Source: Acidobacteriaceae bacterium
Lineage (GTDB): Bacteria > Acidobacteriota > Terriglobia > Terriglobales > Acidobacteriaceae
Direction of reading: 5' to 3'
DNA length: 54,951 bases
Assembly (NCBI GenBank): GCA_030041045.1
Contig: JASHOQ010000040.1
Coordinates: 1 to 54,951, forward strand
Below the pieces are notes generated by a model. That model saw nothing but the letters and a program-made list of their open reading frames with translations, was not told the DNA's origin and did not search any database. Position 1 is the stretch's first letter; every line of letters starts with the position of its first letter. Below are positions 1 to 8,331 of this stretch, piece after piece. Made by a program: the position numbers and the translations under genes.

Positions 1-26
1 GCCTGGGGTTTGTGTAGCCTTCACCT

Positions 27-755
27 TCAGTGCACCGGAGGCTTGGCTTTGCCAATGCGCATGTTGAACCCGATCATGGAGCCCCAGACGTTGATGCCGT
101 AATCGTAGTATTTGGGCTGCGACAGGTAGAAGTTGGAGATGTGCTGGTAGCTGGCGCCGGCCTCCACACTGAAGCGGGGGTTGAAGTCATAGCGTATTCC
201 GCCGCCATTCATCAAGGTGAAGGTCAGATCCTGTCCCTGGGCGTAGAGCACCCCGTCCGGACCTTTGGCATTGATGTTGCCGACCCCTCCGTGGGCGTCG
301 AAGAAGGGGACCAGTCTCCAGTTGGGGCGAATGAAGTTCCGGCGTATTCCATAGAGGAACACAAAATAGCGCGTCTCCGGACCGCGAGGGATGTCAACAT
401 ACGACCCGCTGAAGGTGTAGTCGGTGCTGCCGCGCATAATGCCGCGCCAGCCGATGTTGTCGATGGTCCAGCGGACGGAAAGAATGTTGGGCTCCAGCGT
501 GTAATGGAGCGGCCAGGTGGTATAGGTGCTGTCTGTAGCGAAGTTGTAGACGAAGGGGATATTGATGGGCTCCCAGCCCGCCTGAAAAGAGAATTCCAGC
601 CTATTCTTGTAAAAGATATTGCGGTTGTAGTCGCCGTCACCGGAGCCGTTAAAGAAAAAGAAGTGATGGACAGGATCGCTGGCGGCATCCTGGCCATTTG
701 CGGAGCAGACGAAAAAAGCGAGCAAGAGGACGAAGAGCAAATTTTTTGCACGCAC
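27..755 (-). CDS. PagL-like lipid A 3-O-deacylase / acyloxyacyl hydrolase
   Basis: A 242-residue outer-membrane protein, probably an eight-stranded barrel that removes an acyl chain from lipid A in the outer leaflet. The N-terminus is a signal peptide (hydrophobic LLFVLLLAFFVC, then SANGQ). The C-terminal part carries the PagL catalytic motif HISN (His205 and Ser207 from this start) inside alternating hydrophobic strands, followed by YGIN. In Pseudomonas PagL the third triad residue is Glu in GIE; here the equivalent is Asn222, which I recall as common in homologues outside Proteobacteria. The reading frame extends to a TTG at 782 with no ribosome binding site; I chose GTG at 755 because GGGAG lies 10 nt upstream. 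It is a single gene, transcribed in the same direction as the ribose genes upstream. Family call is fairly sure; activity is inferred. Confidence 0.8.
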   Translation of the reverse strand: MRAKNLLFVLLLAFFVCSANGQDAASDPVHHFFFFNGSGDGDYNRNIFYKNRLEFSFQAGWEPINIPFVYNFATDSTYTTWPLHYTLEPNILSVRWTIDNIGWRGIMRGSTDYTFSGSYVDIPRGPETRYFVFLYGIRRNFIRPNWRLVPFFDAHGGVGNINAKGPDGVLYAQGQDLTFTLMNGGGIRYDFNPRFSVEAGASYQHISNFYLSQPKYYDYGINVWGSMIGFNMRIGKAKPPVH

Positions 756-820
756 TCCAGCTGAACTCCCGTTCCGCAACAAGTTTCTTAAATCGGACCT
801 GCCATTTTGTCTCTCCCGAC

Positions 821-837
821 GGCGATAGTATATCGCC
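821..837. promoter_or_regulatory. 7-bp inverted repeat, possible operator upstream of the PagL-like gene
   Basis: GGCGATA and TATCGCC are separated by GTA. The site lies about 66-82 bp upstream of the chosen start of the deacylase gene, in the 233-bp spacer between it and ribokinase. It could be a regulator site or the loop of an mRNA hairpin. No convincing -35/-10 pair was found beside it. Confidence 0.35.
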
Positions 838-988
838 AGTAGCCTTGCCCGCGCATTGCAAACGGTCGCGGAAGAGCGCCCATTGCTTGGATGCGAAGGA
901 GCGCGGCCGAAGGAGCCGGCACGGCCGGGAATTCACCTTGGGGGCCGGGGAGAATTTCGAGCGATGCTCGCCTTGAAGCGCAACGGAA

Positions 989-1912
989 TTATTGCCCGTT
1001 GCGGTCGAGAAATGCATTAACATCGGCGCGCGGGGGCATGGAGGCCTGCGCGCCGCGCCGGGTGACGGCGATGGCCGCGGCGGCGTTGGCGAAGCGCGCA
1101 GCGGCCCAGGGGTCTTTTCCTTCCAGCAGAGCCACGGCGAAGGCGCCGTTAAAGCAGTCGCCCGCGGCCACGGTGTCAATGGCATCGACACGGAACGGCG
1201 CCACCCACGCGGCCTTTTCGCCCGCGACCGAGACGTAGGCGCCCTCAGCTCCGCGCTTGAGAGCCACGGCGCGCAGGCCCTTCGCGTGAAGGCGCTTTGC
1301 GCTGTCCTCGACGTTTGCCCCATCGCCCACGTAAAAGGCGGCCTCAGTCTCATTAGGAGTGAACCAGGCGATCTGCGCGAAGCAGGATTCGGGCAGCGCC
1401 GCGGCGGGCGCGGGGTCGAGCATGACGGGCACTTGCGCTTCGGCGCAAAAGGCGAGCGTGTAGGCGAGCGTCTCGAGGGGAATTTCAAGTTGGCACAGGA
1501 CCATGCCCGCGGAGCGGATGAGGGCGGCGTGGCGGTCGATGGTGGCGCGATCCATTTTGCCGTTGGCGCCTGGGACGACGACGATGGAGTTCTCGCCGTT
1601 ATCGGCGACGAACATGGGCGCCAGGCCGGAGGAGCCTTCGACCGGTTCCATGGCGGCGTTGTTGACGCCGGCGCGCGAGAGATTCTCAAGCAACTGCGGG
1701 CCGTAAACGTCGTTGCCCACCTTGGCCACCATGGCTACCGGGTAGCCGAGCCGCGCGGCAGCCACGGCCTGGTTGGCGCCTTTGCCGCCCGGCGTAGTGG
1801 AGAAGCCAGTGCCGATGAGCGTCTGGCCGATGGAGGGAATGCGCGGCGAACGCGTGACCAGGTCCATGGTCACGCTGCCGACAATCACAATCGGTTTCCG
1901 TGCGCCAGACAT
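989..1912 (-). CDS. rbsK: Ribokinase (PfkB family)
   Basis: Phosphorylates D-ribose at O5 using ATP in the cytoplasm, feeding the pentose phosphate pathway. The 307-residue length is normal for the family. The N-terminal signature GGKGANQA is at residues 42-49 and the C-terminal signature DTVAAGDCFNGAF at 246-258, with the catalytic base Asp252. The start ATG has GAAAGGGA just upstream. The gene lies 136 nt downstream of a ribose-type permease on the same strand, supporting ribose as substrate, although other PfkB sugar kinases share the motifs. Confidence 0.92.
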   Translation of the reverse strand: MSGARKPIVIVGSVTMDLVTRSPRIPSIGQTLIGTGFSTTPGGKGANQAVAAARLGYPVAMVAKVGNDVYGPQLLENLSRAGVNNAAMEPVEGSSGLAPMFVADNGENSIVVVPGANGKMDRATIDRHAALIRSAGMVLCQLEIPLETLAYTLAFCAEAQVPVMLDPAPAAALPESCFAQIAWFTPNETEAAFYVGDGANVEDSAKRLHAKGLRAVALKRGAEGAYVSVAGEKAAWVAPFRVDAIDTVAAGDCFNGAFAVALLEGKDPWAAARFANAAAAIAVTRRGAQASMPPRADVNAFLDRNGQ

Positions 1913-2048
1913 TTTTCCCTTTCTTCGAGATTGGGCGCCCCATCCTAAACGAAGACGCCCCTGCGAATTCGTTCAGGGTGGAAAACCAACTCCGCAAGTT
2001 CCGCCAGCCTGGCTAACTCCGCAAACTCCGCAAGCTCCGCTGTCTTCT

Positions 2049-3047
2049 TCAGTAGAGCGGCGCCAGCGCCACAGCGCCCAGGCCAAGCAGGAAAAACACG
2101 AACATGAAGAAGAGCAGCCAGCGGGCTGCGCCGGGCGCGCCGGCGAACTCGCGCCAGACGAAGACGCCCCACAGCGCGGAGACCATGGTGGCTCCCTGAC
2201 CGATGGTATAGGAGACGGCCGGTCCCACGAGATGCGCGCCGGAGGCGACGAAGTTGGAAACGCCGCCCACGCACCAGATGGCTCCGCCGAGAATACCGGC
2301 CGCGTGCCAGCCGAAGCGGGCGCGCGCGTAGCCTGCGCCCTCAACGCGCGGCTTGCCGTCGAGCGGCTTGACCATAAGAAACCAGTTGGCGGGGAAGCTG
2401 GAGACGACGAGGCCGAGCGTGAAGAAGAGCGAAACCGCGTACGGGCCGGGCGGCGTTTGGCCGGGAACGCCGTTGAGTGCGCGCGCCACGAAGGGATAAA
2501 AGCAGCCCATGAGCACGCCGCAGACCAGACTGAGGACGATGCCGCGGGTAGTGGTGACCTTCGCGTCCTTGCCGCGCTTGCGGTAGGCGGCTGCGTCGAG
2601 CAGGATGGCGACGGCGACGAGCGCCACGCCGGCGAAGAGCAGCAGGGGATTGCCGACCGGCGTGATGACGTAATTCGAGACCGCGCCGATGACGAGGGCG
2701 AGGCCGATGCCGACCGGAAACGCGACGGCCAGGCCGGCCACGTCAATGGCGTTCACCAGCAGCAGATTGGCTACGTTGAAAACCGCGCCGCCAATGACCG
2801 CGTAGAGGATGAGGATGGGCGCGGTGCGCGCGGCGTCCGCGACGAGCGGCAGGCCCGCGTGGCCCAGGGTGCCCGCGGTGAAGCCGAGCGCGAGCACGGC
2901 CAGCGCCATGCCGATGGTGTAGTCCCAGTAGAAGAGCTGGAAGCGGTAACCGGGGCAGAGCTTGAGCGTGTTGGCCCACGAACCCCAGCAGAGCATGGTG
3001 AGGATCATGAGCGCGAGCGCGGCGGCATAGGTGTGAGGAAGAAGCAT
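2049..3047 (-). CDS. GRP/RhaT-type sugar permease (probable ribose uptake)
   Basis: A 332-residue integral membrane protein with about ten hydrophobic segments and short connecting loops, typical of the drug/metabolite transporter superfamily. The N-terminal stretch ALMILTMLCWGSWANTLK resembles the GRP glucose/ribose porters and RhaT-like symporters, in which a Trp-Gly-Ser/Trp motif ends the first helix. It precedes ribokinase on the same strand, so import plus phosphorylation of ribose is the likely role. Substrate is inferred only from this neighbour. The start ATG has AAGGA 12 nt upstream. The gene is divergent from the SRPBCC gene. Confidence 0.82.
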   Translation of the reverse strand: MLLPHTYAAALALMILTMLCWGSWANTLKLCPGYRFQLFYWDYTIGMALAVLALGFTAGTLGHAGLPLVADAARTAPILILYAVIGGAVFNVANLLLVNAIDVAGLAVAFPVGIGLALVIGAVSNYVITPVGNPLLLFAGVALVAVAILLDAAAYRKRGKDAKVTTTRGIVLSLVCGVLMGCFYPFVARALNGVPGQTPPGPYAVSLFFTLGLVVSSFPANWFLMVKPLDGKPRVEGAGYARARFGWHAAGILGGAIWCVGGVSNFVASGAHLVGPAVSYTIGQGATMVSALWGVFVWREFAGAPGAARWLLFFMFVFFLLGLGAVALAPLY

Positions 3048-3060
3048 GGTGGCTTCAAAT

Positions 3061-3080
3061 CCTTCTAAAGGTAAAGAAGG
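3061..3080. promoter_or_regulatory. Inverted repeat CCTTCT / AGAAGG in a divergent promoter region
   Basis: Two 6-bp arms (3061-3066 and 3075-3080) lie in the 129-bp spacer between the divergent ribose permease and SRPBCC genes, 14 bp upstream of the permease start. Position and symmetry fit an operator, but the arms are short and could be chance. Confidence 0.25.
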
Positions 3081-3176
3081 AACGATAATTCATCGATCCA
3101 CGGGCTGTACATAGGTTCTCTATGCGATAGTGGTCGAGGTTCTGCGTTTCAGCTCGATAAGCACACAGGAGGCCCG

Positions 3177-3590
3177 ATGCCGCCGAAGAAGATTAGCCGA
3201 TCCATCACCAAATCCGTTGACTTGCGCGTGGAGGTAGAACGGGCTTTTGACTTCCTCGGCGACCCCGAGAACTGGCCCAAGTGGGCGATTGTCAATATGA
3301 AATCTGCCAGACCCGCGACTGACGGATGGTATGACACCGAGACGCGACAGGGGAAGGGGCAGCTGAAGATGCTCTCAAATAAGCCGCTGGGCCTGCTGGA
3401 TCATCTTTGGAGGGACCCGCAGGCGGCGTGGACAGTCCCGGCGCGGGTTATTCCAAACGGCGAAGGCTCTACATTCCTCATGACGTTTTTCCAGCCGCCG
3501 GTTCTGGATGACGATGCATTTGACGCTGCCCTAAAGGAAGTCGACACCGAACTGGCGAAATTGAAGGAGATTCTCGAGCGCGAACCCTGA
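3177..3590 (+). CDS. Small SRPBCC-fold protein, function unknown
   Basis: A 137-residue protein with the START/SRPBCC-like pattern: an N-terminal strand (RSITKSVDLRVEVERAFDFLGDPENWPKW), central strands, and a C-terminal amphipathic helix (FDAALKEVDTELAKLKEIL). VERAFDFLGDPENWPKW matches the opening of polyketide cyclase/dehydrase-like and CoxG-like proteins that bind small hydrophobic ligands. No catalytic residue can be assigned. ACAGGAGG lies immediately upstream of the ATG, a strong ribosome binding site. It is a single gene divergent from the ribose pair and convergent with etfA. Confidence 0.75.
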   Translation: MPPKKISRSITKSVDLRVEVERAFDFLGDPENWPKWAIVNMKSARPATDGWYDTETRQGKGQLKMLSNKPLGLLDHLWRDPQAAWTVPARVIPNGEGSTFLMTFFQPPVLDDDAFDAALKEVDTELAKLKEILEREP

Positions 3591-3631
3591 AAGGGTGCTC
3601 GCCTCGCCGAGCCGGCGCGCACGCGCTGGTG

Positions 3632-4600
3632 TTACCTTGCCGCCTTGATTGCCTCCGTGAGCGCGGGCACCACTTCGAACAGGTCGCCGACGATGCCGTA
3701 GTCGGCCACTTCGAAGATGGGCGCGTCAGGGTCTTTGTTGATGGCTACGATGCACTGCGAACCCTTCATGCCGACGAGATGCTGAATCGCCCCCGAAATG
3801 CCGACGGCGAGATAGAGCTTGGGCGCGACCGACTGGCCCGAGCTGCCCACCTGGCGCTCCATGGGCAGCCAGCCGTTGTCGCAGATGGGGCGCGAAGCGG
3901 CGAGCTCAGCACCGAGGGCTTTGGCGAGCTCTTCGACGAGCGGAAGATTTTCCGCTTCGCGAATGCCGCGGCCCACGCTGACGATCAACTGCGCGGAGCC
4001 GAGGTCCACTGTCTGCGCCGAGCCGCGGAAGGGCTCGCCGGGCTTGGTGCGGATCTGCGCAGGGTCAAGACTTGGGCGAAAAAGTTCAATCTGCGCCTTG
4101 GTCTGTTGCGGCCCTGCGTCATCGCTTCCGCGAAAAGCGCCGGCTTGCACGGAGACGAAGCAAGGACCGCTGCCCGTGTGCTTGTATTCGCCATTGAGCC
4201 GGCCCTGCATGAGCTGGCGCGTGAAAACGGGGCCATCTTCAATCGCGATCACGTCGCCGAGGAGCACCTGGCCCATGCGCGTGGCGAGCGCGGGGGCGTA
4301 ATCACGCACCTGGTAGGTATGCGGGAACACGATGTGCGTGGGGCTCTCTTTCTGGATGAGCTGACGCAGCGCGGCGGTGAAGGCGTCCGGCGTGTAGGGG
4401 GCGAGCAGCGCATGTTCCACGCGGATGACCTTGGCGAAGGGTTTCGCCGCAGCTTCGGCGGCGAGGGATTCGGTCTGCGCGCCGAGAACGGCGGCGATGA
4501 CCGGATTCGTTCCGGCGAGCTGCTGCGCGGCTGCAGCGGCCTCCCAGCTGGTGCGGCTGATCTTGCCGTTGCGTTCTTCGAGAATTACCAGAACACTCAT
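3632..4600 (-). CDS. etfA: Electron transfer flavoprotein, alpha subunit
   Basis: FAD-carrying subunit of the ETF heterodimer, which accepts electrons from acyl-CoA and other flavin dehydrogenases. It is 322 residues, normal for the family. The C-terminal FAD domain is clear: SRPICDNGWLPMERQVG, then GQSVAPKLYLAVGISGAIQH and AINKDPDAPIFEVADYGIVGD. The first codons overlap the end of etfB by 4 nt, implying coupled translation. With etfD two genes upstream, electrons probably pass from ETF to the membrane Fe-S protein and then to quinone. Confidence 0.97.
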   Translation of the reverse strand: MSVLVILEERNGKISRTSWEAAAAAQQLAGTNPVIAAVLGAQTESLAAEAAAKPFAKVIRVEHALLAPYTPDAFTAALRQLIQKESPTHIVFPHTYQVRDYAPALATRMGQVLLGDVIAIEDGPVFTRQLMQGRLNGEYKHTGSGPCFVSVQAGAFRGSDDAGPQQTKAQIELFRPSLDPAQIRTKPGEPFRGSAQTVDLGSAQLIVSVGRGIREAENLPLVEELAKALGAELAASRPICDNGWLPMERQVGSSGQSVAPKLYLAVGISGAIQHLVGMKGSQCIVAINKDPDAPIFEVADYGIVGDLFEVVPALTEAIKAAR

Positions 4601-5382
4601 AAGACGCGAGCCTCGGACTTGAGTTTTTCAACCAGCGTTGCGGCAGCTTCCTTGGCGGCGCCGGGGATGATCTGCGTTGATTTTTTCTTCTGGGGCAGGG
4701 TGATTTTATCAAGCACGGCGACGGGCGCGGCGGCTGCGCCCAGGCTTGTGGCGTCGAGCGTGCGCAGTTCTTTCGTTTTGGCGCGCTTGATGCCCATCAG
4801 CGTGGCGTAGCGCAGCTTGTTGCCGCCGGATTGAATGGTGAGCACGGCGGGGGTGGGCATCTCGATGGACTGGAACCAGCCTTCTTCCAGCTCTCGTTTG
4901 GCTTTGATTTGCGCTTGAGGCGAGTCTGCGCTGGAGATTTCTACCTGCAAAATCAACGAGGCGTGCGGCAGGTTGAGCAGCTCGGCGAGGATGACGCCGG
5001 TCTGGCCCAGGCCGAGATCTTCGGATTGCAATCCTGTGAGGACGAGGTCTGGAGATTCGGGCTTGACGGCTGCGGCGAGCAACTGCGCCACGCCGAGGGC
5101 ATCGCGTGCGGCGAGATCGTCCGCGACGATGTGGATGCCGCGGTCGGCGCCCTTGGCCAGTGCTTCGCGGATGGTCGCACCCACGCGCTCCGGACCGGCG
5201 CTCACAATGACCACCTCGCCGCCGTGCTTCTCCTTGAGCTGCAGCGCCTCTTCGAGAGCGTAGGCGTCAGGCTCGTTCATGGCCCATTGGAGCTCGCGCT
5301 CTTCGATGCCTTTTGCGTCTGAGGCGATGCGGAGAGGCGCATCGCGCTCGGGGACTTGTTTGATGGCGACGATGATTTTCAT
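4597..5382 (-). CDS. etfB: Electron transfer flavoprotein, beta subunit
   Basis: A 261-residue partner of EtfA that completes the flavin and AMP-binding heterodimer in the cytoplasm. It begins MKIIVAIKQVPERDAPLRI and contains the beta-subunit signature region PDLVLTGLQSEDLGLGQTG and the later EVEISS-to-KRELEEGW segment. It overlaps etfD upstream and etfA downstream by 4 nt each, so the three genes form one operon. Confidence 0.97.
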   Translation of the reverse strand: MKIIVAIKQVPERDAPLRIASDAKGIEERELQWAMNEPDAYALEEALQLKEKHGGEVVIVSAGPERVGATIREALAKGADRGIHIVADDLAARDALGVAQLLAAAVKPESPDLVLTGLQSEDLGLGQTGVILAELLNLPHASLILQVEISSADSPQAQIKAKRELEEGWFQSIEMPTPAVLTIQSGGNKLRYATLMGIKRAKTKELRTLDATSLGAAAAPVAVLDKITLPQKKKSTQIIPGAAKEAAATLVEKLKSEARVL

Positions 5383-7379
5383 GCCGATGCGTTCTCAGTT
5401 TGATTGGATGCGGGATTCTGCGGCAAGCCGCGCGCGGCGAGCTGGGCTATATCAACGAGCTCCGGCGCGCCGGGGCCCTGCGCAGCGAGCGCGTCCCTGA
5501 ACATGGTATTGCAGAAGGGGCAGGCGGCGGCGACTACGGATGCTCCCGTGGCCGCGAGCTCTGCGGCGCGCGCGTGGCTGACGCGCTGGCCTTTTTCTTC
5601 GCCGAGAAATGCTAGGCCGCCGCCGGCGCCGCAGCAGAAACTGCGCTCCTTGTGGCGCGGAGCTTCGACGAGTTCGCCGGCGAGCGAGACGACAGCGCGG
5701 GGTTCGTCATAGATGTTGCGGTAGCGGCCGAGGTAGCAGGGATCGTGAAAGACGACTTTTTCCGTTTCCTCTTTCTGCTCGCTTGAGGGTTGCGCTTTCC
5801 CAGGTCCCAGACTCGGAACCTGGAGCACCCGGCCTTCTTGGCTGGATTCGGCACGACTGAAGTCGTGCCCCTTCAAAACGCCCAGATGCCGCGCCAGGAA
5901 TTCGCTGTGGTGCTCGACCGCGGGCGGGAGCCCGAATTCTTTCCAGTCCTCCTGGATGGTGCGCACGCAGTGTGGACAAATGGAGATGATTTTTTTGGTC
6001 TTGGACGAAGTCAGTGTCTCTAGATTCGATTCCGCCAGTTGCTGAAAGAGCAGATCGTTGCCCAGGCGGCGGACAGGGTCGCCGGTGCATTTTTCCTTGC
6101 GCAGGACGCCGAAACTTACCTTGAGGTAGCGCAGGACCTTGACCAGAGCCAGAACAATCTCGCGGCCGCGGGGATCGTAGCCGCCCATGCAGCCGAGCCA
6201 GAGACAATATTCCTGCGTGCCGTCGAAGAGGGGCAGTGCGTTTTTCTCGATGAACTTTTCGCGCTCAGATGCAGGCAGGCCCAATGCGTTGCTGCCTTTC
6301 TCCAAGGCCAGGAAAAATTTCGCGCCGTGCGCGTCTTCCCACGCGCCGGTGTTCACCGCGCCGCGGCGCAGGCCCACGATGAGGGGCAGGTGCTCGATGC
6401 CCACCGGACACTGGAACTCGCAGGCGCCGCAGGTGGTGCATTGAAAGACCGCTTCCTGCGCGTTGTATCTGCCGAGCAGCGGCTCTTCAGACGCCGGGCC
6501 GAGCGCATTGAGATAAGCGCGCAGGCCGAGGACGACGTCTTTGGGATTGAGAGTTTTTCCCGTGTTGTTGGCCGGGCAGTGCTCGGTGCAGCGCCCGCAC
6601 TCGACGCAGGAGTAGGCCTGCAGCGCGGCGATCTGCGTGAGGTCTTTGCCGGCGACGAGGCCGAAGTCTTCGTCACCGTGCAGCAGGGGAATTCGGCTGA
6701 AGCCGCCGCGGGAAAGAAAAATGGTAACCGGGCTCAGCACCAGGTGCAGGTGCTTGGTGTGGGGGATGATGGGAAGAAAGAGGAGCAGCGTGAGCGTATG
6801 CGCCCACCACAGGGAGCGGACAGCCAGTGGGCCGTGGGCGAAGAACGCGGCCAGATACGTGACCATGAGCGCGAAGATCAGCAGTGCGATGAGGCCGGAC
6901 TCCCAGGAAAGATCTTTGCCGAACCAGCGGGGGCGCAGGAAAAAACGGCGCACAAACAGGCCGAGGATGCCCGCGGCGCAGGCGAGAGCGAAGAGCGCGG
7001 CGAAATAAGAGTAGGCGCGGCCGGGAGCGGAAGCAGGGGCAAGAAACCCGGAGCCGAAGACGAGCGCGCAGTGGTTGAGCGTGACCACGACGAAAGCGCA
7101 GAAGGCCCAGAAGACGAGGGCGTGCGCCAGGCCGGGCAGCGGGCGCTGGCGAATAACCTTCGCCTGGCACAGTACTTCCCAGAAGAAATCCCAGATGCGC
7201 CTGCCGAGGGGGAAGAGATGAAAGTCCGCGTCCTTTTTGGCGTGGAGGATTCTCGAAACGATGGGCGCGAAGCGGCGCAGGAAGCTCGCGAGCGAGGCTG
7301 CGGCCAGCGCGGCAAAAAGGAGCTTTTCCCCCAGGGAAAAATGATCCGGCTCGGCCAGCGTGGGCAGCGGGAGGGTCAT
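5379..7379 (-). CDS. Membrane Fe-S oxidoreductase linked to ETF (EtfD-like)
   Basis: A 666-residue protein that likely passes electrons from ETF to the quinone pool. The N-terminal quarter has about five membrane helices (roughly residues 17-36, 82-106, 122-144, 160-182, 190-206), like the NarI/heterodisulfide-reductase E family. A dicluster ferredoxin region follows: CVECGRCTEHCP (Cys258, 261, 264, 268) and CTTCGACEFQCP (Cys314, 317, 320, 324). The C-terminal half has two CCG cysteine-rich domains, seen as CLWLGCMGG, HDPCYLGRY and SFCCGAGGG. This architecture matches the protein called EtfD in actinobacteria. It is the first gene of the etfDBA operon and overlaps etfB by 4 nt. The quinone partner is inferred. 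Confidence 0.9.
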   Translation of the reverse strand: MTLPLPTLAEPDHFSLGEKLLFAALAAASLASFLRRFAPIVSRILHAKKDADFHLFPLGRRIWDFFWEVLCQAKVIRQRPLPGLAHALVFWAFCAFVVVTLNHCALVFGSGFLAPASAPGRAYSYFAALFALACAAGILGLFVRRFFLRPRWFGKDLSWESGLIALLIFALMVTYLAAFFAHGPLAVRSLWWAHTLTLLLFLPIIPHTKHLHLVLSPVTIFLSRGGFSRIPLLHGDEDFGLVAGKDLTQIAALQAYSCVECGRCTEHCPANNTGKTLNPKDVVLGLRAYLNALGPASEEPLLGRYNAQEAVFQCTTCGACEFQCPVGIEHLPLIVGLRRGAVNTGAWEDAHGAKFFLALEKGSNALGLPASEREKFIEKNALPLFDGTQEYCLWLGCMGGYDPRGREIVLALVKVLRYLKVSFGVLRKEKCTGDPVRRLGNDLLFQQLAESNLETLTSSKTKKIISICPHCVRTIQEDWKEFGLPPAVEHHSEFLARHLGVLKGHDFSRAESSQEGRVLQVPSLGPGKAQPSSEQKEETEKVVFHDPCYLGRYRNIYDEPRAVVSLAGELVEAPRHKERSFCCGAGGGLAFLGEEKGQRVSHARAAELAATGASVVAAACPFCNTMFRDALAAQGPGAPELVDIAQLAARGLPQNPASNQTENASA

Positions 7380-7768
7380 AAAGTGAACGGATTTACGATA
7401 AACGATCGGGGCAGCAGCCGTCTGGGCGGCGAGGGCGCACGAAAACGCGAAAAGGGCGCGGCGGGCGCGAACCGATTCCGCCGCGACCTGGCCGACCAGG
7501 GAAAAATTGCATGTGGTTTTGCAAAATTTTCATGCCGCAACAAACGCCGGAACCGGGGGTTACAAAAGGATGAGCCGGTACGCCCGCGGCTCTTGCAGGT
7601 CTCGAAGCTAGGCATAGAATGAGAGGGTATCCCCCGCAATTCGCGCGCCTGCGCGCCGCCTGAGATCTACGCACGCTGTTTCTCTTGCACGCAAAGATTG
7701 GTTGCCCGGACCTTTCTTGAGGAGACGAGCGCGCGAAGTGGTTCGAGCGCTGGTCCCGAGGAGACGCC
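7380..7768. other. 389-bp divergent intergenic region
   Basis: Lies between the etfD start (minus strand) and the receiver-like gene (plus strand), so it should contain both promoters. The plus-strand promoter candidate is listed separately. No RNA gene or extended repeat was seen. Confidence 0.6.
7593..7620 (+). promoter_or_regulatory. Candidate sigma-70-type promoter for the receiver-like gene
   Basis: TTGCAG (7593-7598) and TAGAAT (7615-7620) are separated by 16 bp. Transcription would begin near 7627, leaving a leader of about 140 nt before the GTG at 7769. Confidence 0.45.
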
Positions 7769-8182
7769 GTGGCTTCAATTCGAATCATCCATTTCGGCAC
7801 AGACGATTGCCATCGCGTGAGCGTGCTCCGCAGCGCGGGATACCGGGTGGAAGATTGCCGGTCGCTGCACACCTTCGGGGAGGCGCTCACGGCAGACGGA
7901 CAGCCGGACGCTGTATTCATCACCGAAAGAGAGGGCGATCTGCAGGGCGAGGCGATCTCGCTCGCCCAGACCCGCTCTTCGGCGCCGCTGGTGTTGTTCC
8001 GGCGCTCGCACAGCGACCTGAGCGGCGGGAACTTCGACCTGGTGATCGATTCGCTCACGTCGCCCCAGAACTGGCTGGAGGAGATCGGCCAACTGATTGC
8101 GCGCAGCCAGTCGGAGAAAAACGGACGGCCGGGATCCCGGACGACCGACTCCGGGGCTGGTTCTGCCGCCTTCGATCTCTGA
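7769..8182 (+). CDS. Degenerate receiver-like protein, function unknown
   Basis: A 137-residue protein whose pattern (IRIIHFGTDDCHRVSVLRSAGYRV, then PDAVFITEREG, then APLVLFRR) resembles the alternating beta/alpha fold of response-regulator receivers. The phospho-acceptor position holds Glu or is missing (FITE), and no conserved Lys-Pro follows, so phosphorylation is unlikely. The last 25 residues are polar and probably disordered. The GTG start has GAGGAG upstream. It is a single gene before ilvE with a 149-bp spacer. A role in protein-protein signalling is a guess. Confidence 0.6.
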   Translation: MASIRIIHFGTDDCHRVSVLRSAGYRVEDCRSLHTFGEALTADGQPDAVFITEREGDLQGEAISLAQTRSSAPLVLFRRSHSDLSGGNFDLVIDSLTSPQNWLEEIGQLIARSQSEKNGRPGSRTTDSGAGSAAFDL

Positions 8183-8331
8183 AGGGCTTCGCCCTGGGCC
8201 GGCTGCGGGAGTGTCAAGGCGGGAACCGCGTGCAGACGGTGTTCCACGCGGCGCCGTGACAGAGCGCGCGGGTTCGCGATACCCTTATGAGTGTGCGCAC
8301 TTTGCGTACATAAGGAGCCTTGTACCCTCCC

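Noticed and set aside
6039..7622. Long plus-strand frame opposite the Fe-S oxidoreductase gene
   Set aside because: Low-complexity Glu/Gln/Arg-rich product without domains; the minus-strand gene is certain.
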